DNA from: Spiroplasma helicoides
GTDB lineage: Bacteria > Bacillota_I > Bacilli_A > Mycoplasmatales > Mycoplasmataceae
DNA length: 64,000 bases
Direction of reading: 5' to 3'
NCBI RefSeq assembly: GCF_001715535.1
Contig: NZ_CP017015.1
Coordinates: 1,240,001 to 1,304,000 of the forward strand
A program made the translations under genes and the position numbers. The notes below the pieces were generated by a model. The model saw only the letters and a program-made list of their open reading frames with translations, did not search any database and was not told where the DNA came from. The stretch's first letter is position 1. Each line of letters opens with the position of its first letter. Positions 10,343 through 20,333 of this stretch are shown here, piece by piece.

Positions 10343-11479
10343 ATGGTTTGAGGTGAATCAAATTCAAGAGCATTTTTAGATTGAGCTGATTATTGCAGAA
10401 GTAACGCAATTAGGTCGAGAGGTATTGCTAACACCGGAGGACCAAATTTCACTAATGATAGAAGTTCTGCAAATTACCAAAATGCTAAACAACAATTATT
10501 AGACTATATACAAAGAAATACAACAATTAGTGTACAAGAACTTTACAATATTTTACCAACACCGCTTGTAGCAAATCCAACTATAAAACATGTGCTATTA
10601 CAACTATATTATGAAGATAATTTACAAATTGAAGGTAGAAGTGCGTCTAATAGTGATAGAGAAACAGATTTTGTTTTAACATTTGTTAAGAAAGCCTCTC
10701 CACAAAAACCAGTTCAGCAGGTTTTTCAAGGGGAAAAAAAACAATCTAATATCGAAGATGTTTTTGATAATAATTGAAGAGCAACAGGGAGAAAACTCGA
10801 ATTTGATAAAAGAGAGAAACCAAAAAGAGAAGACTTAAATATTAGTTTGAAAAAAACCCCAAAACCAACATTTACTCAAACTAATGTAAAACCAGTTGTT
10901 GATGTAAGACAACAAATACAAGTACCAAAAGTAAAAATTGAACCAATAGTTGTTGATGTACCAAAATTTGTAGCACCTAAAGTTAAAGTTGAAAATGTTA
11001 ATTATATACAAATTCCCAAACCAGAACCTGAACCTATAATTGAACAACCTATTATCGAACCAACAATTAAATTAAATCTTGAAATCAGAAAACCTTCAGA
11101 GGTTGAGATTCCCGAAATAGAAGAAAAAGTATTTTATGGTTTATCAGACTATGAATTGTATTACATTGAAGCTTTTTTGGGCGATGCAATTCATAAAGAA
11201 AATAATTTAAAAAAACAAATAATGATTACCAAAGAGTTGGTTAGAACAAAGGCTGATATCGCATACCTAAACTCTAAGGATGAACCAAGCATAGTATTAA
11301 AAGTAATTGCCGGAGTTTTGTGTTTGGTTTTAGTTGGTTTTATAATTTTAGCTGCAATTAGCAAAAATAAAGTTAGATCAAAAGCTTATAAAGCTTATAA
11401 CCAAAATTTTAAAACCCAAGGTTATGAACAAATCAAAAAACAAATTAGGTTGGATCACCCAAAAATAATTACGTTTTAA
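10343..11479 (+). CDS. Hypothetical protein with Pro/Lys linker and C-terminal membrane anchor
   Basis: 378 residues. Residues 1-115 form a compact domain with a possible winged-helix-like pattern (SVQELYNILPTPL, then HVLLQLYYEDNLQIEG). Residues 120-250 are a low-complexity linker rich in Pro, Val, Lys and Glu with repeats such as VPKVKIEP and VAPKVKVEN. One hydrophobic helix follows near residue 320 (VLKVIAGVLCLVLVGFIIL), then a basic tail. This suggests a tail-anchored membrane protein whose N-terminus hangs in the cytoplasm. Early TGA codons at positions 3 and 14 are Trp. AAGGGG supports the ATG at 10343. The function is unknown; a scaffold or cytoskeletal role would fit the shape, but this is speculation. 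Confidence 0.75.
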
Positions 11480-11508
11480 AAAAACCTTCTTTGAAGAAGG
11501 TTTTTTTA
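11480..11508. terminator. Bidirectional terminator
   Basis: AAAACCTTC and GAAGGTTTT arms with a TTTGAA loop, flanked by A and T runs. It serves the 10343 gene (+) and the small coiled-coil gene (-); the stop codon of the latter lies at its edge. Confidence 0.85.
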
Positions 11509-11700
11509 AATTTTTTCGTTTTTAAATTGTCTTTTTAGTTGTTTCATATCACCTTTGATGATTTTCAATTCATTTTTGTGTTTTTGAAGATCACCTTTTG
11601 TTGATTTAATAAGTGCTACTGTTTTTATTATTTGAACTTCTTTGTCCTTTTTACGTTGTTTGATTTCTTCGAATCTATTTTTAAAATCTTCTTTTTCCAT
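11506..11700 (-). CDS. Small charged coiled-coil protein
   Basis: 64 residues, about 40 percent Lys plus Glu, with heptad-like spacing of Ile/Leu/Val through most of its length (for example KEVQIIKTVALIKSTKGDL). It is probably a short alpha-helical coiled coil. The ATG at 11700 is chosen because AAAGGAG ends eight bases before it; the GTG at 11709 lies inside that ribosome binding site. It is monocistronic, with an inverted repeat over its promoter region and a shared terminator at the 3' end. Function unknown. Confidence 0.65.
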   Translation of the reverse strand: MEKEDFKNRFEEIKQRKKDKEVQIIKTVALIKSTKGDLQKHKNELKIIKGDMKQLKRQFKNEKI

Positions 11701-11741
11701 TTTTTTCACTCCTTTGTTATATGGCCTTATAATTAGAGTTT

Positions 11742-11770
11742 AAACACTTTTAAAAATTATGCAAGTGTTT
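11742..11770. promoter_or_regulatory. Inverted repeat upstream of the small coiled-coil gene
   Basis: AAACACTT and AAGTGTTT separated by 13 bases, about 40-70 bp upstream of the ATG at 11700 and overlapping where a -35 box would fall. It is a candidate operator, or a second hairpin downstream of nrdE. Confidence 0.35.
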
Positions 11771-11811
11771 ATTGTAAACCTAAAAATTTATGCCAAAGCC
11801 TTTTTTGAAGT

Positions 11812-11835
11812 AAAAAAGGTAAGTAATACCTTTTT
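11812..11835 (-). terminator. Terminator of the nrd operon
   Basis: AAAAAGGTA and TACCTTTTT arms around a 5-base loop, starting four bases after the nrdE stop codon and ending in a T run on the minus strand. Confidence 0.85.
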
Positions 11836-11838
11836 CAA

Positions 11839-14010
11839 CTATATTACACAAGCATCGCAATCGTATTTTTCACTGTCTTCTAATACTTCTTGTCTAACTC
11901 TTACGTAGTATATTGAAGCACAGCCTTGTTTGAAAGCTTTTATATATGCTTTGTTTAGGTCTCTTGTTGTTACAGTATCTTTCATAAATAATGTTAATGA
12001 TATGGCTTGGTCAACATGTTGTTGTGCTGCAGCTGCAATATCAATAATTGGATCCGGTCCAACTTCATATGCTCCCAGTGCATAGTAACTCATGTTTTCA
12101 AAACTAATGTTATATGCGGGAACATATACTCTACCAAGTTTTCCTTCTTTTCTAACTTCAACCGGTGAAACAACTGGTTGTAAACTTGGTGTACATGATG
12201 ATAAATAACTTATTGAACCTGTTGGAGCAACTGCCATCAAATGTGAGTTTGCAATTCCGTTTACTTTGATGTCTTCAACTAAGTTAACTCAGTCTTGTTT
12301 AGTTGGTATTGATACATTGTATTTTTCAAATAATTCTTTAACAGTTGAAGTTTCTGGTGTTCATTTTGAATCATCGCATGAAGTGTATTTCTCAAAATAA
12401 CTACCATCAGCAAATGATGACTCTTTAAAAGTTGAGAATGGTCCGTATTCTTTAGCTAATTTATTTGAAGCTTTGAATGCGTGATATGCCATTGTGTAAA
12501 AGAACATGTTTGTAAAGTCAACAGCTTCTTTTGAATTGTAGTAAATAAAGTTTGTTGCTAAGAATCCATGTAGATTCATTGCCCCCAAACCAACTGCGTG
12601 ATTACTTTTATTTCCTTTTTGGATTGATGGTGCACTTTGTAGGTTTGTTGAACGTGAAACATAATCTAAAGAATAAATTGATCTAAATACAACATCTTCA
12701 AACTCTTGTCCACTTTCCATAACCTTAGCAATGTTTAAACTTCCAAGGTTACAACAAATGTCTTCTCCTACTTTTTTAAATGATAGATCTTCATTGTATT
12801 CACTTGGAGTACTTACTTGTACAATTTCACTACACAAGTTACTCATAACAATTCTTCCTGTTGATGCATGTGCATTTCTATTGTTTACAGTATCGTCAAA
12901 TAAAATGTAAGGATATCCACTTTCAAAATGTAATTCTGCTATTGTTTGAAATAACTTTCTAGCATTAATATATGTTTTTTTGATTTCAGGATTTTTAACC
13001 ATGTTGTGATATTCTTTTGTAATTGAAATATCTGACATTGGTTTACCATAAACTCTTTCAACATCATATGGACTAAATAAAGCCATTTCTTCGTTGTTTT
13101 TTGCTAGTTCAAAAGTAATATCTGGTATTACAACTCCTAGTGATAATGATTTAATACGAATTTTTTCATCAGCATTTTCTCTTTTAGTATCCAAGAAGCT
13201 CATTATGTCTGGGTGATGAGCTTGTAAATAAACAGCTCCAGCACCTTGTCTTTGACCTAATTGATTTGCATATGAAAATGAATCTTCTAATATTTTCATA
13301 ACTGGAATTACACCTGTTGCTTGGTTAGCAATTTGTTTAATTGGAGCCCCATATTCTCTAAGGTTGGTTAAACAAACAGCAACTCCTCCACCACGTTTTG
13401 ATAGTTGTAAAGATGTAGTAACAGCTCTACTAATTGATTCCATGTTATCTTCCACTCTAATCAAATAACATGAAACATATTCTCCACGTTGTTTTTTACC
13501 AGCATTTAAAAATGTTGGTGTTGCTGGTTGAAATCTACCTAGCATAATTTGTTTTAAAATTGCTTTTGCAACATCAAAATTTCCATTTCCTAAGAACAAA
13601 GCATTCATAACAACTCTGTCTTCATAATTTTCTAGATATTTTTTTCCATCAAATGTTTTTAATCCGTATGCATTATAAAATTTTAATGCACCCATAAAAC
13701 TTGGAAACTCTCTTTTAAATGAATAAGCTTCTTTTGTTAAGTGATCAATTTGATCCATAGTATATTTTTCAATTACTTCTTTTTCATAGTAATCGTTTTC
13801 TAATAAATATTTTATTCTTTCTTCAGTTGAATTAAAGTTTACAGTATTTGGTTTAACATGATTTTCCAAGTATTTTTTGGCAGCCTCTACATCAAGTTTA
13901 AAATTATCTTTTCCTTTTTCTGTAAACATTTTTGACTTAGCATTTAATGTAATGTATTCATCAGATTCATTATTTCCTGATAAGCTTACAACTTTTTTAT
14001 TAGTATCCAT
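11839..14010 (-). CDS. nrdE: Ribonucleotide reductase class Ib/Ie, large subunit
   Basis: Reduces ribonucleoside diphosphates to deoxy forms, receiving a radical from NrdF. 723 residues, family length. Visible: [22 protein letters not shown] with one of the active-site cysteines, the glycine-rich [23 protein letters not shown] around the thiyl-radical Cys, and [12 protein letters not shown]. The C-terminus ends DCDACVI, the swinging CxxC pair that is re-reduced by a thioredoxin-type partner. Trp residues are TGA. The ATG at 14010 is preceded by AGGAGATATT; an upstream in-frame start would overlap nrdI. It is the last gene of nrdF-nrdI-nrdE, which ends at a strong hairpin. Confidence 0.97.
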
Positions 14011-14018
14011 AATATCTC

Positions 14019-14474
14019 CTATCTTTGTCAAAAGTCACTTAAAATTCTTTTGACTTCTTGAACATCGTGTTCAGTGCCCAATAGTTCAAATTGATATAGC
14101 AATGGCACTTGCAGTTTTTTAGAAAGTATCGGTCCGGCAATCGCAAATGTGTCACCAAAATTGGTATTTCCTGATGCAATTACTCCTCGGCAAAAACTTC
14201 TGTTCTTTTCATCTGTTAAAAACTTTTTAACTTGCTTTGGAACAGCTCCTGCTACAATATTTCCTCCGCCCGCATATGTTGGAACAATTAAAACGTAATC
14301 ACTATCAACATACAAATTCTCATTTTCGTCATAAGGTATTCTTTTATTAGGTAAATCTAATTTAAGAATAAATCTGTGTGTGTTATTAGAAATTGATGAG
14401 AAGTAAACAATCAATATGTCACCCTTAGGTTTTTTGACATTTTTGCTATCAATTCGAATGACATCATCATGCAT
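14019..14474 (-). CDS. nrdI: NrdI flavodoxin-like activator
   Basis: 151 residues; a small FMN protein that generates the oxidant for NrdF cofactor assembly in class Ib and Ie systems. The flavodoxin-like start [17 protein letters not shown] binds the FMN phosphate, and PTYAGGG and [11 protein letters not shown] are conserved NrdI loops near the isoalloxazine ring. The protein ends DFWQR with the Trp as TGA. It sits between nrdF (TAA four bases before this ATG) and nrdE (eight bases after), so translation is coupled; the ribosome binding site is weak (GAGAG), which fits coupling. In metal-free class Ie enzymes NrdI is needed to modify the NrdF tyrosine, so the adjacency is meaningful. Confidence 0.95.
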
Positions 14475-14477
14475 TGT

Positions 14478-15500
14478 TTAAAACTCTCAATCCTCATCAA
14501 TTGTCTCTTCAGTCACACCCATAATATATGAAGAACCATTTCCTGAGAAAAAGTCATGGTTCTCATCAGTTCTTGCTGATAATTGAGTAAATATTTCTGG
14601 TTCAATTCTTGTTTCTTCTTCTGTGAAAGGTGAATCGTATCCTAAATTTTGTAAAAATTTCCCTGCGTTATACACACTAAATCTTATAGCATCATCAGCT
14701 AACCCAAAACCATCATACAACTCGATCAAATATTTTTTTTCTAAGTCAATTAATTTGTATAACAAGTCGAAAACAAATTCTTTCATTTCTTTTTGTTTTT
14801 CAGGACTTAGTTTTTCCACTTTTCTTTGGAATTTATACCCACTGTAATAATTGTGAATAACTTTATCCCTTAGAATAAGTCTTATTATATCAGAAGTATT
14901 TGGTAACTTGCCTCTTGCTGATAAGTAGAAAGGTAAATAGAATCCCCCATATAATAAAAACCCTGGCATTAGTGCCGCTGCAACCTTTGATTTTAAAGGA
15001 TCTTTACCTGTATAGTAAGGAATTAAAATATCTGCTCTTTCTTGTAGAGATTGTGTATTAATAACTCACTCATGAGCTTCTTCAATTTGTTCACTTGAAC
15101 ATAAAGTTGAGAATATTGTTCCATAACTTCTTGCGTGAACCGCAACCATAAACGCAAAATTAGTATAAATAACTTGCTCATGATCTGTAAGTGAGTGATC
15201 TATTTGAGCAATATCTCCAATAGTAGCCTGTATCGTATCCAACAAAGTTAACCCCGTGAATGTTCTTGTTATTAATTGTTGTCATTCTGGAGTTAATTCT
15301 GATCATGATTTTAAATCATTAGATACTGGTACTTTTTCTGGTAACCAAAAGTTTTGAGTTATTCTATTTCATACTTCTAAATCTTTTTCATCATTGATAA
15401 CGTTTCAGTTAACTGACCTCATTTTGCCCTTAAATCCATTTAATGCATACTCAAGTGGTGAAACTGATTCGTTGTAGTAACTATTCTTTTGTTTTGCCAT
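14478..15500 (-). CDS. nrdF: Ribonucleotide reductase small subunit, VPK (metal-free class Ie) type
   Basis: Radical-generating beta subunit, 340 residues, made first in the operon from AAGGAA plus ATG at 15500. The six usual metal ligands are Asp, Glu, His, Glu, Glu, His. Here Asp88 (TLLDTIQ), His122 and His216 remain, but the three Glu are replaced: Val119 in AFMVAVHARSYG, Pro179 in AALMPGFLLYGGF and Lys213 in LILRDKVIHNYY. This V-P-K set defines the class Ie enzymes described from Mesoplasma florum and other mollicutes, which use a DOPA radical formed on a tyrosine instead of a metal-tyrosyl radical. Tyr126, four residues after His122, is the likely modified residue. I checked all three substitutions codon by codon. 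Trp codons are mostly TGA, with one TGG at residue 52. Confidence 0.95.
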
Positions 15501-15884
15501 GCGAATAATTCCTTCCTTATACTTCATAAAACTTTAAATTTTTAAATTTAAAGTAGTAAATAAATTTTTATTTATTACCAACTAAAAAGCCAATATAAGT
15601 TGTTTTTTAATTTTTGCACAATTAAAAATGCCCTAACAAATTTTATACTCAACTTTAAATTGTATGATTAGGAGGGAAAAGCGGGCAAAAAAACGCTTGT
15701 TATTTTAGAATTAGTAAAGAAAAATAGTTAATACGCTTTAATTATTGCTTTAATTTGCTGTATCACTTTTCCAAGCTATAAGCTGATCCTTCTCATCCAA
15801 ACTATTTAGTTGTAAAGTTATATTACTATATATTTAGAAAAAAACAATTTTATTTTTGAAATGTTTTAAGAAAAATTTATAGTT
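15501..15884. other. 384-bp intergenic region upstream of nrdF
   Basis: The only gene-free stretch above 300 bp. It holds a perfect AT palindrome at 15531-15554 (ACTTTAAATTT with its complement, two bases between), a second palindromic stretch at 15557-15577, and a further copy of ACTTTAAATT near 15652, which could be operators for the nrd operon. AAGCG/CGCTT arms occur near 15680. I see no ORF over 20 codons, no tRNA and no clear NrdR box; the nrd promoter must lie here but I could not place it with confidence. Confidence 0.55.
15531..15554. promoter_or_regulatory. AT palindrome in the nrd upstream region
   Basis: Perfect 11-bp arms ACTTTAAATTT/AAATTTAAAGT with a two-base centre, about 30-55 bp before the nrdF ATG. 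A candidate operator or leader hairpin; in AT-rich DNA it may also be chance. Confidence 0.35.
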
Positions 15885-16583
15885 TTAAACCATTTCTAGA
15901 AAAATTTTTTTTATTTTGTTTTCCCCGTTTTTAGGTAGTTTATCGTACTTCATAACTATTTGCTGCTCACTAACGTTTAAAATCAGCATTTCTACAACTC
16001 TATATTCACCACTTTGCTCAAGAGCCAATTGGTCCAAGTATAGTTCTGCATTATATTTTTCTTTGAAATTTACTCTACTTGTTTTAAGTTCAATTACATA
16101 TAAACTATTTTTATTCTTTAAAATTACATCAATATTACATATTAGTGGTTTGTTATTTATAAAACAAACAAATGATTTGTTAGCAAAAACTTCATATGCA
16201 TTAAACTTGTACATTATTCTATTTAACTCGCTTACAAATCTTTTTGCTATTTGGATGTGTTCGGAATTTTTACAATCACTTTCTTCTAAAATTATTTTTT
16301 CACTTGTTTTTTTAGAAATACTCAAATAAATCATTGTTTTTATACATTCCATCTTTTCAATTGAGTTTTGTATAATGTTTTGACTTATATTATTTATAAA
16401 CGGAAATGCCTTAATAAGTAATTCATATTCATTAGTGATTTTTAATCAGTTATTTCTAGTGTTATTTTTGATAACCTCTGTGTATATGTTTTCACTTTTT
16501 GGCAATATTTGAACCTCGTAAGCCTGACTTTTATAGTTTCATGAAACATATTTAGTAATATCATTTAGTGTAAGTTTTTTCAT
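15885..16583 (-). CDS. Stand-alone PD-(D/E)XK nuclease-like protein
   Basis: 232 residues. Residues 148-190 fit the PD-(D/E)XK core of the RecB/Cas4-like branch: Asp152 in ICNIDVILKN, Glu165 and Lys167 in LYVIELKTSR, and a Gln (DQLALEQ, residue 185) in the position of the motif that helps bind DNA ends. A His at 109 precedes the core as in RecB-type nucleases. No helicase domain, iron-sulfur cysteine cluster or cas genes are nearby. It follows the 1237-residue repeat protein by 34 bp and is probably the last gene of that operon. It might be a DNA repair or defence nuclease, or a non-cutting relative; motif evidence is by eye. Confidence 0.6.
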
Positions 16584-16617
16584 AAATATATAATATAAAA
16601 AAATAGCGCCATAAGCA

Positions 16618-19600
16618 CTATTTTTGGTTATAAACATGTCTTTTTGTTAATGAATCAATTATGGTTTTTGAATTTTCTTCCACTTTTTGTGCATTTACTT
16701 TGCTAGTAATTTTGTCTAGCTGTGAAGTAATTATTGTGAATTGCTCTTTCAAAGCATCTATAACATTTTTGTTATCTAACGAACTAATAGCACTTTCAAG
16801 TCTATCCATACGTTTTTCAAGTTCTAAAATCATTGAGTTGTCCATTACATTTTTTGTAGGTTTGATTGATACTGCTTGTGATATTGATTGTTGTATTAGT
16901 GATGCTTTAGGTAAACTTGCTACCACTGATACGTTCTTAGTATTACGGTTTATTTCATCAGTAATTATTTGTGCTTTAATATCAGGTTGAATTATATCAT
17001 TATAAGTCTCAAAACTTGGAATTGGGGCACTAGATGCACCATTATCTAAAAACTTACTTAATTCTTTATCTAACTCTTGCTTTGTTAAATCTTCGTCCAT
17101 GATGTGTTTGTCAGAATATATAGTATCTACATCAGCATTAGAACTTTGTTCAACCTGTTTTATAGTGTTAACATCTTCATTAATGCTGTTTATATCCATA
17201 CCTTTGTGCACATCATCTTTTAATATATCTTGTGTAAATTCTGGTTTTGAATTAAAAGCTAAATTCTTAATGTAATCATTTTTAGGATTATTGTATTCTT
17301 CTTGTTTTTCGGTATAAACTTGCTTTGTTAGATCTTCGTCCATGATGTTTTTGTCAGAGTATATAGTATCTGTGTCGGCATTAAAACTTTGTTCAACCTG
17401 TTTTATAGTGTTAACATCTTCATTAATGCTGTTTATATCCATACCTTTGTGCACATCATCTTTTAATATATCTTGTGTAAATTCTGGTTTTGAATTAAAA
17501 GCTAAATTCTTAATGTAATCATTTTTAGGATTATTGTATTCTTCTTGTTTTTCGGTATAAACTTGCTTTGTTAAATCTTCGTCCATGATGTTTTTGTCAG
17601 AATATATAGTATCTGTGTCGGCATTAAAACTTTGTTCAACCTGTTTTATAGTGTTAACATCTTCATTAATGCTGTTTATATCCATACCTTTGTGCACATC
17701 ATCTTTTAATATATCTTGTGTAAATTCTGGTTTTGAATTAAAAGCTAAATTCTTAATGTAATCAATTTTAGGATTATTGTATTCTTCTTGTTTTGAAGCA
17801 TAAACTTGCTTTGTTAAATCTTCGTCCATGATGTGTTTGTCAGAATATATAGTATCTGTGTCAGCGTTGGGTAATTGCTCAACGCTTGGTACTTTACTAA
17901 TGTCATCATTTACACTATCTAGTTTAATACCTTTATATATTTCATCATTTACTTTATTTAAAGCTTCTTTTGTTTCGTTTTGTTCAATCTCTTGTGTAGG
18001 AGCGAACGCAAAGTCCATAATGTGATCTTTTTTAGGACTATTGTATTTTTTTTGTGCATCCTCATATGCTTTTTTTGTTAAATCAACATCCATAAAGTTT
18101 TTATCTGAATAAATGGTGTTAACATCTGCATTTGATATGTCATCAATTTTCGGGAAATTTGAAGTATCTTCATTTATACTTGTTAACAATATTCCTTTAT
18201 ATATAGCATCTCTTTTTGCGACATCTTCTTTATTTGTGTCATTAGAATTTGATACAACAAATTTTAAATCTTGTTCACTTGAAGTTTCTGTGTTGAAGTG
18301 ACCAAATGGGACTTTACTTTCAAAATCTTGAGCAAATTGTTCGTCACTCATATTTGTATCAATTTCTTTGTTGTCATCTTCAATTGATTGATCTCTAAAA
18401 GCATATGGTAAATTTGATTGAATTCGTTCATTGCTTAGTTTTGCTATTCTATCATTTTCAGTTTTTTCTAGCGCAATATTCAATAAGTTTTTTTCTTTAA
18501 CTTTTTTATCTGTATAAATATCTTTGGAATTTACATTAGCATCCTCAGTAATTGGTGTTAATGAATTAACATCAACATTTATTGCATACGCCATCAAATC
18601 TCTTAAGTCATTAATGTACTGACTTTTATCTTTATATTGGGAATCCACATTATTATTTGGTAATTCAAAACCTTTTAGTATAGATTCGTTTGCTGCTTCT
18701 GAAGCTATCTCATCATCATTAAATGCATTTGTAACTTTTTCGATTGGAGAAGATTTAGTAATTTCTTCTTTGATTGATTTGTCATCCTCTTTAGAAAGTT
18801 TTTTATCTTCATTTTTTGAAAATTTTGCATTAAATTTTTCTTGTTTTGCAGCTTGTTTTGCAGCTTTTTTAGCTTGTTTTGCAGCTTTTTTAGCTTGAGA
18901 CTTTGTAAGAATTATGTAATCTTCTTGCTCTTCTGTAGAATCAATATCATCAATTGAGTTCTCTTCGTTTGATTCAAGATTTATTTCTTGGTCATCAAAA
19001 TCTCTTTCATTATCAGAGCTTTCTTCGCTTAATTTTTGTTCTAATGGTTCAATTTCTTTTTCTTCAACTTGATCCATTCCTTCTTCAAGAGAATCAAAAT
19101 CGATATTTAAATCCTCAATATTAGTTACTTTTTCTTCAACAACGTCTTCAACTTCATGTTCTATTTCAGTATCTTCTTGTTTAATATCTTTCATTTTAAT
19201 TGATGTATCTTCATCAAGTTCTTTCAACATTTGTTTTTTAGCTTCTTTAGCTTCTTTAACGGCTTTTTTTGCGTTAAGTTTTTCTTGTTTAGCCTGTAAC
19301 TTAGCTTCTTTTTTACTTAAAGGAGCTTCAACTTCATGTTCAATCTGGATTGATTGATCTGCGTTTTTTACATCTTCAATAGCGATGTATGATAAATAAA
19401 ACTCTGATGGTATTTTCAACTTCTCAGCTTTTTTATTCAGACTTTCAATTTTTTTATTAAAGTCATTTACAGTTTTTTCTTTTTTACTGTCGCTTAAATT
19501 ATCCAAGTTGTAAACAACAACTTGTTTTGTAGCTTCAAGTTTATCTTTTTCAAATTTTCATTTATCAAATTTTTTGTCAACTTTTTTATGTATACTTGTG

Positions 19601-20331
19601 TCAATTTTACTATTAACACTAGAAGATACTTCAAGAGTATCTTCTTTTAATATATTTGGGTTTGGCAACGCAGAACTATCATTTGTGTTTGCTTTCTCAT
19701 TTTGGTCCAGCATATTTTTTTGATGTTTTAGTTTTAATGCTTCCAAATCTACGTTGCCAGTTAGCTTTCCCTCTTTGCTTACCTCTTTTTCAAATTTTTT
19801 CTCTTCTTTATATATAGCAATCAAGTTTCTTTCTTCTGCATAGTTGTTTAATGCTTCAGAGTCAAATAATACACCTTCTAATAGCAATCACGCAACTATC
19901 AATGCTGCTGCAAGAATGATTGTTATTACTTGTCCGTATAATAAACCAAATATTGGTAATAATACAAGAACTGATTTTATGTATGGTTTTGATATTTTTT
20001 GTCTTTTTTTCGCTCTAACTAGTTCAATTATTGCAATTATGTATAGCATTAACGCTATAGCCATCATTACTGCTCCTGCAATTATTGTACCAGTGCTTGA
20101 CATACTTGTAAATTGGTCTTGTCCATCTACTTCATCTATTCTAAGTGATGTATCTCCTTTTGTAAAGAATCCCACTCCGAATGGCTGCTTAGATAGTATT
20201 TTAAAAATAGCTTTAACTATTGCAACACCAGATCACATATTATGAGTTATTACTAATGCTCCAAATGCAAGAAGCAATGTAGAACTCACAATAACTATGG
20301 ATCAGGCGAATATAATAAGTATTAAAAACAT
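16618..20331 (-). CDS. Giant membrane-anchored repeat protein
   Basis: 1237 residues, not recognised. Residues 1-130 hold three or four membrane helices (MFLILIIFAWSIVIV at the start, later TGTIIAGAVMMAIALMLYII). A charged region follows with Lys/Ala-rich coiled-coil stretches (AKKAAKQAKKAAKQAAKQ) and acidic tracts. Residues of about 650-1080 contain six units ending in DTIYSDKxxMDxDLTK; three are almost identical 81-residue copies. A final coiled coil (LELEKRMDRLESAISSL) closes it. Three TGA Trp codons lie inside. The ATG at 20331 has AGGGGG eight bases before it and starts two bases after the stop of the 807-residue gene, so the two are translationally coupled. A large cytoplasmic scaffold tethered to the membrane is plausible, but the function is unknown. 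Confidence 0.8.
17077..17860 (-). repeat. Three tandem 243-bp in-frame repeats
   Basis: Unit ends (CTTCGTCCAT) recur at 17100, 17343, 17586 and 17829, an exact 243-bp period encoding 81 residues. The copies differ at only a few bases, which suggests recent duplication or gene conversion. More diverged units extend to about 18560. Confidence 0.9.
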
Positions 20332-20333
20332 GT

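Noticed and set aside
15660-15700. Short plus-strand ORF and terminator-like arms in the nrd upstream region
   Set aside because: The ORF is 14 codons and the AAGCG/CGCTT arms are too short and lack a clear T run.
17077-17860. CRISPR array
   Set aside because: The repeats are 243 bp, contiguous, in frame and protein-coding, with no spacers; no cas genes are nearby.
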